A stretch of 15,621 bases of DNA from Pleurotus djamor (GCA_029747585.1 JAPEVF010001006.1:1-15621), one strand, 5' to 3'. Positions 1 to 8,381 are shown, numbered from the stretch's first letter. Notes: generated by a model from the letters alone, not told the origin. Numbers and translations are program-made.

Positions 1-1108
1 GTGGTGTTATCGCGTTAGATAGCGCAGGACATGGTATGGCCTTCATTATATCCTCGTTGAGCATCAAATGCTGAATCATACTTATAGTGGCCATGCCTCT
101 GAACTGCGAGGGTATGTACAGAGGCGTTATCACGGAAGATGGCATTCCCAAAACAGCTATCTTCAAGGATGAGATCCTCTCTTACGTTTTCGGCTTGTGC
201 AACCTCTCGTCGTTGCTCTCCGTTCTCCGGAGTACAAGGTACAAGGGTTGGCCCTTGATCAGNTACTCAAGTTTCACTGATTCCAGAAGCGCAGTCAGGC
301 TAGAACATGCGCGAACAGACGGGTAGTCCCGCAGAAGGTATTGAGAACTGTACCACAAGCACCCTATCCACTTGATACAAACGACTACCGTGTTCAACAT
401 TGAATACAAATACTTGTTTCCACCGATTCCAAAGCGTGCGGTCAGTCTGAGCAAGGACTCGCTCAGCAAGCGCCAGAGTCCACTGATCAGAGACATTAGA
501 TAGAGGATACTAATAGACGGAAGGATGGATGTGTTCCTCACCGCAGGTTGCTGTGCGGCCAAGCTGCCCTTTTCCCTCCATCAAATATTATGTGCACACG
601 CTAGCTGTGGGTGATTGTAGGGTCTTGTCGAGTTATAACATCGCACGCAGTCCTTGCACACCTATCGGGCTAGTGAATGGACCGTACGCCCCACTTTCGT
701 CTCGCCCGCGATGTCAAATAAATGACAAGTTTTGACTTGATGAACGAGAGCGTTTTGGGGACAGTCAACATATGTATACGCAAAGACTATTCCTCAGCAT
801 ACATATGCAGAGCATGAACGAAGTTGTGCCCCCCAAACGCAATATGTTATCTAGGAACTAAAACAACGTATACCGGATGCATTGCTCTAAGCAGTAGTAC
901 GTATAGCATCATTCCGGACGCTACGGGAAACGGACAGGTGCTAGCGCTTGGATGGGACGGCTGGTAAGTTGGTTCCATGTCCGCCTGTATTTGGACAGAC
1001 TCTGCTCCAAGTAACTACCTGGATCCCAGTTGGAGGGCTGTTGACTGCGGTTAAACATACACGTATAAGAGAAAAGGGCGACGGAGAAACTCACCCATCA
1101 ACTCAAAC
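1..1108. other. No supported gene; region upstream of the P450 gene
   Basis: I find no convincing gene here. Open frames exist on both strands (for example a 126-codon minus-strand frame at 182-562 that reads through the N at 263), but none shows a recognisable motif or joins by splice sites to a longer product. The proximal part should hold the P450 promoter: a TATA-like GTATAAGA lies at about 1063-1070, roughly 40 bases before the ATG at 1109. A nested inverted repeat at 750-840 is listed separately. Confidence 0.5.
750..840. repeat. Nested imperfect inverted repeat
   Basis: The outer arms read GCGTTTTGGGG (750-760) and CCCCCCAAACGC (829-840). Inside them is an exact 9-bp inverted pair, CATATGTAT (769-777) and ATACATATG (799-807), with a 21-base loop. 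The whole unit is about 91 bp. It could be a tiny non-autonomous terminal-inverted-repeat element or a structured regulatory site upstream of the P450 gene. I see no clear target-site duplication. Confidence 0.45.
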
Positions 1109-2935
1109 ATGCTCTCGATCTACCCCTCAACATATGCAGTACTCATAATAACATCCTTCCTCTTCTACGCCGTCTCCGCTTCTCGGAGGAAGAATAGAAG
1201 GACTCCGAATGCAGCTAGCCAAGGCCATCAGCCGTCAAGCCTATCTTTGTGGTACATCGGCAGCGTCGGCTTTTTCCAAGACCCAGATGGCTTCGTGATG
1301 AACAGGGTTAAACGTTCACGAGAACAGTTCTCGTTCAAAGTGATGAACGTAAGTGGACGACATTCCCTCATTCCAATCGGTCGATACGACTGATACATCG
1401 GCTATAGCAAGATGTGGTTGTTGTGCGCGGCGATACTGGGAGGAATTTTTTTCTTTCAAAAGGTACGCATTGGCTACAAAGAAAGATGCGCGATGTTCAC
1501 CTAACGGCGATGCGACAGGCCTTGAGCTTCTGAAAGGATATAAATTAATTGTCCGTTACTTTCAGTGCTTTGGAAGAGAAATACGGAGCAACTGACGTTG
1601 AATATTAGATGCCAGATATACCTGAGCCGCCTTCGAGTAGACTACAACCGTCAACGACCTGGGTTCAGATCCTCATGACCATTGCGAGAAGCGAGGCTGT
1701 CGAAAGGAGTTAGTCTTTAAAACGATTAACCGCGGAGAGGCCCTAACCTACCAAACAGGCTACGCGCCCATGCTCAACGACGTAGGCCACATGATGGATG
1801 CATTTCCAGATACAGGGACCGTCGACCTGTTTGATACCATGTTCAAGGTGACGCGTTCGTTGTCCCTATGACTACTGCTTGATGACAGGAATGGCAGCTC
1901 GTCTTTCAACTGGCCCTGAGGTTTGGAACCTGCAGAGAATTCGCGGAGGATAGTCGGCTTTCCGAGGAAGTAATGAAGATCTTCCATGACCTCAAGGCTA
2001 CGCCAACGGCGCCGCTCTTTCCGTGGGTCCCCACCCCCAGAAGGATCAAACGTCTCCTGGCTGGCGGGAAGCTCTACAAGATACTCGGGGATGTGATCAA
2101 GAAACGCAAAGCTGAAGGGCATAGGGAAGATGATCCCTTGCAGGTCTTCATTGATATGGAGTTTTCCATCCTACATATCACGCAGGTCAGTCATGAATTG
2201 GCTATCAAACGACGAACTTACTAATGCCTGCCCTAGATAATGGTGATGATACTCTTTTCATCCGTCACAAATACAGCCTTGATCATAGCTTGGATACTCG
2301 TCCATCTGCAAGTCCACGAAGAGTGGAAAGCCCGGGTCGAATCGGAAGTGGCGACCTTTGTCAGAGAGAACTGCGCATCCGTCAACGAGGGACTGGAGAC
2401 GCTGACAAGCGCTCTCACAGAGCTTCCTTGTTCGAGATTCGAATCATTGTCGCCTAGCTTCGACTACGTCATCAACGAGACGTTGCGGGTGCTGTTCAAA
2501 GGTCCTTTCCTGAGGCTGAACGAGCAGGAGTGCGTAGTAGACAGGTGGTTGGGGTCGGGTTCAAGGAAAGGAACCTATATTATGTTCCCAACGGCCGACT
2601 TGCACGAACGTCCGGAGTTTTACCCGAATCCTGAAGAGTTCGATCCAACTCGTTGGGCTAAAGAGGCCGTCGAAGAGCGGAAGAAGAAACATGGCGTAAC
2701 GTTCTTGGGCTGGGGGGCAGGCCGTCATCAATGCTTGGGGAAACGCGCCGCAATTTTGATGATGAAGTCCATCGTCGCGAATTTGGTTACACAGTTTGAC
2801 GTAGAGGTCGTGGATTCAGATAGTGCTCCACTCGAGAGGATCCCAGAGTCATCCGTAGAAGTACTGGGAAAGGTTGGGACTCCAAACAGCCCAGTATTCC
2901 TGCGGTACACGCGTCGCGAGTTTCCTTTGCATTGA
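1109..2935 (+). CDS. Cytochrome P450 monooxygenase, intact, seven exons
   Basis: Exons 1109-1348, 1408-1462, 1519-1550, 1609-1708, 1759-1847, 1898-2185 and 2237-2935 join in phase to give 500 aa, the normal length for a microsomal P450. A hydrophobic N-terminal anchor (about residues 8-25) is followed by a basic RRKNRR stop-transfer stretch. The I helix lies near 269-295 and has VTNT in place of the usual acid-Thr pair. The K-helix ExxR is ETLR (349-352), the PERF-like motif is FDPTRW (403-408), and the heme loop is WGAGRHQCLG with the ligand Cys at 434. Family knowledge: heme-thiolate oxygenases on the endoplasmic reticulum, fed electrons by cytochrome P450 reductase; the substrate cannot be told from sequence. 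Tryptophan replaces the usual Phe and His the usual Arg of the heme loop, as in some CYP7/CYP8-like and Agaricomycete P450s. Introns are 50-59 nt. Intron 3 uses a weaker GTCCGT donor, but phase and branch site fit. Confidence 0.92.
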
Positions 2936-2996
2936 ATGATGGACTTCTCCGTTCGTGTTCGTTGGATAGTCGCCTGTATGATGTAGATCGTGGTTG

Positions 2997-3030
2997 TTGA
3001 AGCTTGAAGCTTGAAGCTTGAAGCTTGAAG
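2997..3030. repeat. Tandem 7-bp repeat (AGCTTGA)n
   Basis: Four full AGCTTGA units (3001-3028) with a partial unit on each side form a perfect heptamer microsatellite about 60 bases after the P450 stop codon, probably in its 3' untranslated region. Confidence 0.95.
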
Positions 3031-3348
3031 AGTCAGTGGAATATATGTTACATGTAGTGGAGAAAAGAGCTTGATCGGGCCTGGATTGGGCGAGCGTGGG
3101 GACCTTTTTGCTAGGCGCTCATTGCGTGTGACGTGCTCCTCTATTCCCCTTTCTCTCTCCTTTACCCCTTTCAATGCCTCCAATGAGGAGCAAAATGGAG
3201 AGCTAAAACGAGGCCTCATACTCACAGAAGTAGATATATAGGCCAGAAAAAATTAGTAGCGCAACATAGGATACTAATCGGGCCTTTGGCTTCCGCAGGC
3301 TGAGGCCAGTGGCCACACTGATCGAGATTCGGTTCCCAATTTACTTCG

Positions 3349-3412
3349 ACAATGGGACACGTTCCGGATATATTAGTAGTACCCCATGATACTGATATCG
3401 CCGAGACAATGG
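3349..3412 (+). promoter_or_regulatory. Two ACAATGG boxes upstream of the promoter-like module
   Basis: ACAATGG occurs at 3349-3355 and 3406-3412. The same heptamer clusters upstream of both pheromone genes in this window. The second site lies 35 bases before the repeated promoter-like module at 3447. Their role here is inferred from that similarity only. Confidence 0.45.
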
Positions 3413-3446
3413 CGGAAAGTTGTGGCCCACGATCTTCGATCGTCAA

Positions 3447-3496
3447 TCGGACGTTGAATTTCGATGGCCCATGCATTTCCGTCGTGTACTTATACA
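3447..3496 (+). repeat. Promoter-like module, copy A
   Basis: The 31 bases from 3447 to 3477 match 4348-4378 at 29 positions (shared core GGACGTTGAATTTC, then CCATGCATT). A TATA-like TTATAC (3489-3494) follows at the same offset as TTATAA in copy B, and then a pyrimidine-rich stretch leading to an ATG (3541). This looks like a duplicated core promoter pointing right. The frame from that ATG (38 codons) resembles nothing I know. Confidence 0.6.
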
Positions 3497-3499
3497 AAG

Positions 3500-5251
3500 C
3501 CAACTCTTCATTTCCCCTTCAACTCCTTCTATTCCTTATCATGTCTCGCAGCAGTCACCTCCGTTTTGTCTTCATAACACGCGAGCGGTCAGCAAGCATA
3601 CCAGTTGCATACCAGCCCACAAATTCTAGTCAATGTATTCCGCCTCCCGCTACCTAAATCAGCCATGCTACATGGCGCCACCGCAAACCACAGACTTGGC
3701 ACGTCCATGTCCGATGGAGCTTTGACAGACGATACGACCGACACTCTCACCGTACCAACTCCTTAAGACTCCTTTATCACGATCACATGGCTGATTAGTG
3801 GTACTCGGATCCGCCCCCTTCCACTTCACCACCACAGTCCCCTTTCGAACAGACCGAAAAGATTTGCTCATAGGCAGGTTGGTTACCAGCCTAATCGGAA
3901 TGCTCGAGGATGTCGAAGGGGGCCACTATCGACCGGGTGTTTGACTCTGTAGTTGGCAGTGGCTGCGTGACGACGGAAAGGACAACATGAGCGTCGTGGC
4001 CTGAGAAGTTGCAGTATCAGAATCTGCTGGGGTGGGAGCCGACGACGTTTGTACAGCTCCAGGGGATTTACGGTGATCTCGGACTGAGTGGGCTTGAAGC
4101 GTTCTTCGCGATCAGCTTGATAAAAAACGGGAAAAAGCGCGTCAGTCAATTGGCCTCAGAATACTGAGCCGAGTCGTAGCGGAGGACGAGAAGTCGAAGG
4201 CACATGACAAACTGGTAACAAACATCGAAACAATTGATTGTTCGATCACCTCGTGTTGTGATCGAAAAACTATTACTAAAATTGGACAATGATGGAACGC
4301 GATCACATGATCGAATGTGGCATGCCTCGAGTTGAAACTAAAGTTGGTCGGACGTTGAATTTCAATGGTCCATGCATTCTACGCGTGGTTATAACCGGCT
4401 CAGTTTTCCTCTCTTCATTCCCTCTCTCTCTCTTTTGATCCACTACCCCCCACAATGATGAAAACCACGCGAGTCGGAGCTGGCAATCCAACACACCCAA
4501 TGCGGCAACACTCCAAGGTCCTCCGTCTCACCATTGCCTACTTGGGACATCTCTTAGACTGTGGACGACAACCCATCACCACCGCCCACGCGACAGACAC
4601 GATCGATGGACAAGTTCGATTCCGGACCTGGACGCGACAAGGGTGGCCATTCTACTGCGCCACAGAGGAGTCAGAGTCACGACGCGTCGGCAAGCTCGTG
4701 CACTTAGTATGTCCTCTGTCCTTGGGCATAGCACCCCAGTCTCCTCCCCGGCGGAGTATTCTCCACTGCCACTGCAGTCGACCGAACATGAAGAGCAAAG
4801 AGAAGAATTTATTTGCATAGATATGGGTGGCTATAAATATACAAGGTTACATTTCCGCTAGAGCAAACGCTATTTGCTACAACATCGACAAGTCGAGACG
4901 AACCAGCCGAACGACTGCGAAGGGACTTCTCCGGGTTGTTTAGGTGTTTGGGGGATGATAAATAAGTGGAGAGGGAGGGGAGGGAAGGAAAGAAGGGTGA
5001 AGAATGAGAAACATGTATACAAAGGAGAGGTGGCGAACTGGATGAGGTGGGGTTAGACGGAAGGAAGAACTGGCTTCTTCTTTCCTACGCAGCGAAGGAG
5101 TCACTTGTACGCTGGTGGAAACGGCGTTCGCGCAAATTGGGTTAGGTAAGGGGTTGTTGCTATCGAAGCAACGTGTTGATGGAAAGACGAATGATGTGGT
5201 TCATGGCGGGGAGGAGTTCAGAGGTTTCGCATGGAGTGTTTAGGTAAGTTT
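3500..5251. other. Mostly non-coding; no supported gene
   Basis: Several open frames of 65-120 codons lie on both strands (for example minus 3883-4149 and plus 4455-4820). None has a recognisable motif, consistent splice sites or a CaaX ending. I checked both strands for Cys followed by three codons and a stop. The few hits either had an earlier in-frame stop, were implausible CaaX boxes, or (CLTL near 3941) ended a strongly basic frame unlike a pheromone. The region carries promoter-like module B (4348) and purine-rich tracts near 4970-5060. It may hold decayed genes. Confidence 0.45.
4348..4396 (+). repeat. Promoter-like module, copy B
   Basis: This is the partner of the module at 3447, with 29 of 31 core bases identical, then a TATA-like TTATAA (4389-4394), then a CT-rich stretch ending at CACAATGATG with an ATG at 4455. 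A partial HMG-like box ACAATGATGG lies upstream at 4286-4295. The downstream frame (121 codons from 4455) is not recognisable as a protein family. Confidence 0.6.
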
Positions 5252-5315
5252 CTAATCACAGAACGGATGGAATCAGAATTCACGGTCGTCATCAGGCTTA
5301 TCGATGGCAACTCAC
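5252..5315 (-). other. Probable 3' UTR intron of pheromone gene 1
   Basis: On the minus strand a GTGAGT donor (first base 5315) and an ATTAG acceptor (last base 5252) define a 64-nt intron with CTGAT-like branch candidates. It starts 55 bases after the pheromone stop codon. A matching arrangement follows pheromone gene 2. Inferred from splice signals; no transcript data. Confidence 0.5.
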
Positions 5316-5370
5316 ATGTATCGCAGGTGGTAGAAGGAGTGCAAAAATGCATTGCACTCGGCCACTATCG

Positions 5371-5532
5371 TCACGAAATGACGCAGTAGCCGCCATATCC
5401 TAGCCGAGTGTCGGCGTTGGTGAGATGTTTCAAGTCCTCATCGTTGAGAGATGGGTCAGATGCGGATGATGGTGCTTCCCCGTCTAACAACGTAGGGTCG
5501 AAATCGCAATCAAAGGTAAGGAATGTGTCCAT
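5371..5532 (-). CDS. Mating pheromone precursor (CaaX lipopeptide), 53 aa
   Basis: A 53-residue single-exon frame begins MDTFLTFD and ends GYGGYCVIS. The last four residues, C-V-I-S, are a CaaX box: Cys50 would be farnesylated, the last three residues removed and the Cys methylated. The middle is acidic and Ser/Pro-rich, as in basidiomycete precursors, and N-terminal processing probably occurs near the charged Asp-Thr-Arg at 41-43, leaving a mature peptide of roughly 7-13 residues. The start is the first ATG after the upstream ACAATGG cluster. Its N-terminus (MDTF..) parallels that of the second pheromone (MDAF..). It lies on the opposite strand to the Ste3 receptor at 6793, as is common in mating-type P/R modules. 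It is too short for most gene finders. Without homologue comparison the cleavage site is uncertain. Confidence 0.85.
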   Translation of the reverse strand: MDTFLTFDCDFDPTLLDGEAPSSASDPSLNDEDLKHLTNADTRLGYGGYCVIS

Positions 5533-5676
5533 CGCGAGCTAGCACGATGAGGAGGATGAAATTTGGCCGAAAGGCTGGGCGGGATGCAAGGGCCTTCGAA
5601 GGGGGCGAGGTCGTTGTGTCTGGGGGATTGTTGTTGGGGGATGGTCACTGCACGAGACCCTTTATTNGGGGGGTGG

Positions 5677-5774
5677 ACAATGGTCGAACAATGGGACAAT
5701 GGGACAACCTGGACAATGGCCGTTTTTGGACGAACGGGGTTTTGTTGGTATTTGAAACTCCGCGGCACCATTGT
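5677..5774. promoter_or_regulatory. Cluster of five ACAATGG boxes upstream of pheromone gene 1
   Basis: ACAATGG occurs on the plus strand at 5677-5683, 5688-5694, 5696-5702 and 5713-5719, with a fifth copy on the minus strand at 5768-5774. They sit 145-242 bases upstream of the pheromone start (5532). This heptamer fits the core recognised by HMG-box proteins, the class of regulator that controls pheromone and receptor genes in fungi (for example Prf1 of Ustilago, which binds ACAAAGGGA). A likely pheromone-response enhancer, by inference. Confidence 0.7.
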
Positions 5775-6145
5775 TCAGGCCACCCCCTGTGTCGATGTTC
5801 GCAGAATGACCGAGCCATGGCGGGTGGCTCAGTGGGATGGCGAGCAGCTCATCGCCCTTGGGCTCTTTAAAGGGCGCGTTTTGACGAGGCGCACGCGGTT
5901 TCTCAATCCTCGATGCTCAAGATGTCGCATTTTGCGACTTGGGTCATGAAGACGAGCAACGGACACGATGATATTCAAAGGCGATGGTTTACAAAACAAG
6001 ATACATGGAGGCTCGGGGACGACATCAACATGGGGCCAGTGCCCACGGAGTGTTATAATATAGCATAAATTAATCCGGTTGAGAAGATGGTGGCTTGGGC
6101 ATGCTGGCGATACAGTTGATCTTGGGGTTGAGACGATAGCGAATG
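5775..6145. other. Spacer between pheromone genes, no gene seen
   Basis: This stretch lies between the regulatory cluster of pheromone gene 1 and the presumed 3' region of pheromone gene 2. The open frames that cross it on both strands overlap each other and have no recognisable content. It should hold the 3' end of the pheromone 2 transcript. Confidence 0.5.
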
Positions 6146-6203
6146 CTGGAGGAGAAGACATCATCAGGACGAGGGAACGATCGGATAAGGGCACTAAACT
6201 TAC
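6146..6203 (-). other. Probable 3' UTR intron of pheromone gene 2
   Basis: On the minus strand a GTAAGT donor (first base 6203) and a CTCCAG acceptor (last base 6146), with a CTGAT branch candidate, define a 58-nt intron 47 bases after the pheromone stop codon. The strong consensus and the parallel with pheromone gene 1 support a real untranslated-region intron. It could instead belong to a small overlapping frame on the same strand. Confidence 0.55.
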
Positions 6204-6250
6204 TTTGAAGGAGAGCCTGCTCGTCCTTGGGCATGTGTTGCCGTTGTTGG

Positions 6251-6415
6251 TCATGCGATGGTGCACCAAAAGGTAGCACCCCGATCACGTTCTTCGTTGG
6301 TGGGGAAATCCCACTCAAATATGTCGCTGGGATCAGCGGCTGAGGAAGGGTTGTTTGAAGACGTTGGGCTGGATTGAACGTCCAGCTCCAAGTCCATTGG
6401 CATGAATGCATCCAT
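6251..6415 (-). CDS. Mating pheromone precursor (CaaX lipopeptide), 54 aa
   Basis: A 54-residue frame begins MDAFMPMDLELD and ends EERDRGATFWCTIA. C-T-I-A is a CaaX farnesylation box (Cys51). Glu-Arg at 42-43, just before the aromatic C-terminal peptide, is the charged pair at which basidiomycete pheromones are commonly cut. The middle is Ser/Pro/Asp-rich. The frame stays open upstream to about 6604 but has no earlier ATG, so 6415 is the start. It is transcribed divergently from the receptor gene (378 bases between start codons), and the space between holds HMG-like boxes. The mature sequence differs clearly from that of the first pheromone, so the two may signal to different receptors. In this module type a pheromone normally does not activate the receptor of its own allele. 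Confidence 0.9.
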   Translation of the reverse strand: MDAFMPMDLELDVQSSPTSSNNPSSAADPSDIFEWDFPTNEERDRGATFWCTIA

Positions 6416-6595
6416 AAACGCTTGTGGTGTGACGCGGAGGAGCTGGGCTAGGAGGGGGACGTAAAGTTCCTCCCTGAGGGCGCGAGGAAGATGAAGGAGA
6501 GTGTTGCGCAGAAATTTGCGATATGTGGGGCGTGCTTTCAAAAATGAGTTCGGGCGGATATTTTGCTTGTGGCTTTTGAAGGCAAGAGCAAAAAG

Positions 6596-6659
6596 AGCGA
6601 ACAATGGGCGTGACAGCTAGGAGTCTGTGACTCAGGCGATCACGTGCCCATTGTTCGCT
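6596..6659. promoter_or_regulatory. Inverted pair of ACAATGG boxes in the divergent pheromone/receptor promoter
   Basis: AGCGAACAATGGGC (6596-6609) is repeated exactly in inverse orientation at 6646-6659, separated by 36 bases that include the E-box palindrome CACGTG (6641-6646). Each arm contains ACAATGG. The pair lies between pheromone gene 2 (start 6415) and the receptor (start 6793), well placed to control both. Confidence 0.7.
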
Positions 6660-6668
6660 TTATCCGTG

Positions 6669-6695
6669 CCATTGTCCGCCCAATCGAACAAAGGG
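6669..6695. promoter_or_regulatory. Further HMG-type boxes, including ACAAAGGG
   Basis: CCATTGT (ACAATGG on the minus strand) lies at 6669-6675 and ACAAAGGG at 6688-6695. ACAAAGGG matches eight of nine bases of the known Ustilago pheromone response element ACAAAGGGA. They lie 98-124 bases upstream of the receptor ATG. Confidence 0.65.
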
Positions 6696-6792
6696 CATCC
6701 CAGTCCAATATGAATATCCAGCACGATGGTTGCGCTCAGCCGTACTTGCTGCCTTCCCTTGACCTTCGTTCGCTCCCTCTCATTCAGCCGCC

Positions 6793-8381
6793 ATGAGCTT
6801 TGACCCGACCTTTCCTGCCTACCCCGTTCTCTCCTTCATTACCTTTCTGCTCGTGCTCGTTCCATTACCATGGCATTTTCAAGCTTGGAATGCTGGAACG
6901 TGCCTTTACATGATCTGGACAGCTATTGGCTGCCTGAACTACTTTATCAATTCTATCGTTTGGCATGGCAATGCCATCAACTGGGCTCCTGTGTGGTGCG
7001 ACATATGTACGTCGTCTTTGCTTTCGTTGCATTTCGGGTTGAACTAACTGGTTGGTTGATTCAGCTACGCGCCTGACAGTGGGTCTCTCGGTCGCCATTC
7101 CCGCAGCATCTCTTTGTATCAATAGAAGATTGTATAAAATCGCGTCGGTTCAGGCCGCTTCCATAACCCATGCCGATGTATGTTGCTGGTGCTTTCTTGG
7201 CGCTTCGATTGAGCTTACCTGCGACCTGGGTAACAGAAGAAGCGTGCTGTCTTGATTGATCTAGCCATTGGGCTTGGGATTCCTTTCACTCAAATGGGTC
7301 TTCGTGCGTACTACTCCGCCTGATCTTCCTATGTATCTATTCTAACTTGGCTGTTTGCAGAGATGATCGTCGAGGGGCATCGTTTTGACATCTGGGAGGA
7401 CATTGGCTGCCTTCCGAAAACTTTCAACACGCCACCAGCCTATCCCCTCAGCATCCTTTGGCCACTGGTCATCGGTCTGGTGTCGGCCGTATATTGCAGT
7501 ACGTCCCACCTTCGCCCGTCTTCTCACGTCTCTCATGTTCCCTTTGTCTAGTTCTCACCCTCCGAGCGTTCATGATCCGACGCCTACAATTTCAACAACT
7601 CCTGGCCCGAAACGCCTCCTTAACGATCAACAGATACTTCCGTTTGATGGCCCTCGCCACCTTGGAACTACTGTTCAACACACCCATCAGCGCCTATGGC
7701 GTGTATCTGTCCATTACCTCCTCCCCGATCCAGCCTTGGAGAGGGATGGCGGACGCACACTTTGATTGGTACACGGTAGACACCTTCCCTGCGATTCTTT
7801 GGCGCTGGAACAAAACCGCCGTCATCTCGCTCGAGATCTCACGATGGAGTATTGTCTTTTGTGGACTGGTCTTCTTCGCTTTCTTCGGATTCGCAGAGGA
7901 GGCAAGGAGACACTACCGTCAGACTTTCTGGGCGATCGCAAAGAAGCTCGGGTATACACCGGCACCGAAGAGCCTTTCATCTTCGACTGCGAAGTCTCCG
8001 TGAGTTCTTGCCCTCTCCCTCGTGGATGTGATCATCGTTGCTCACTATCACTTCTTTTGGCCGTTTGATAGAATGAAATTGTTTGGAGGCTCAGCGCCTT
8101 CGTCCATATTACCTCTCCATAACGTTAAGCTTGGTCGCATGCCAGGCAAAGGGTTCTCCACGAACAAACTCTCCAGTCTCTCCTCCATCACGACACGGGA
8201 CACAGATGATAAGTCTATTTTGTCATCTCCAACCTCTTCCATCCCTGTTTTTCGGGTGGATGCCACTACCCGCTCGACGAGATCGCTCGATGTACCTAGC
8301 AGTCCGTCATCTTCGAATTTCCCTGAAAGCTCGGAACGAGACATCCATCGGACCAAATCTGGATACTTCCTTGCACTATAG
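6793..8381 (+). CDS. Ste3-like seven-transmembrane pheromone receptor (mating type)
   Basis: Exons 6793-7006, 7065-7177, 7237-7303, 7361-7498, 7552-7999 and 8072-8381 join in phase to give 429 aa. The start follows a good context (GCCGCCATGAG). Seven hydrophobic segments lie near residues 9-30, 37-58, 72-97, 113-134, 160-185, 206-232 and 285-305. Family hallmarks visible: CDIST at the start of helix 3, AASLCINRRLY, DLAIGLGIPF in helix 4, EGHRFDIWEDIGC in the second outer loop and WPLVIGLVSAVYC in helix 5. The Ser/Thr-rich cytoplasmic tail of about 120 residues is typical of fungal class D receptors. It binds a farnesylated pheromone from a compatible partner and signals through a G protein to the MAP-kinase mating pathway. 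The gene is intact, with consensus splice sites and introns of 53-72 nt. Whether it is a mating-type-determining allele or a non-mating paralogue cannot be settled from sequence alone, but the two adjacent pheromone genes favour a true P/R locus. Confidence 0.95.

Larger units (their letters stand above)
2936..3446. other. P450 3' flank, no gene seen
   Basis: This stretch holds the presumed P450 3' untranslated region, including the 7-bp tandem repeat at 2997-3030, and then non-coding sequence with two ACAATGG boxes (3349-3355 and 3406-3412). A 165-codon minus-strand frame at 2728-3225 overlaps the P450 last exon and looks like an antisense shadow. Confidence 0.5.

Noticed and set aside
182..562. 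126-codon minus-strand frame
   Set aside because: No motif, no neighbouring exons, reads through an N, and overlaps equally long frames on the other strand.
2728..3225. 165-codon minus-strand frame
   Set aside because: Antisense to the last P450 exon and its 3' flank; its repetitive Leu/Gln part is the 7-bp repeat read backwards.
3684..3735. Short frame ending CPMEL as a possible third pheromone
   Set aside because: The Cys is five residues from the end, not four, and the frame is only 17 residues without the usual acidic middle.
3222..4500. Two minus-strand frames sharing the peptide MHGP.KFNVR
   Set aside because: The similarity is the promoter-like DNA repeat read in reverse; neither frame has other gene-like features.
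4704..4861. Short plus-strand frame starting MSSVLGHS
   Set aside because: The frame is open, but it has no CaaX ending, no known motif and no supporting splice sites.
5484..5949. Overlapping frames of 95-128 codons across the N at 5667
   Set aside because: They cover the ACAATGG cluster and the pheromone leader; the repeated boxes keep several frames open by chance.
6070..6411. 113-codon minus-strand frame overlapping pheromone gene 2
   Set aside because: It overlaps the pheromone coding sequence in another frame and crosses a strong predicted intron; best explained as pheromone 3' untranslated sequence.
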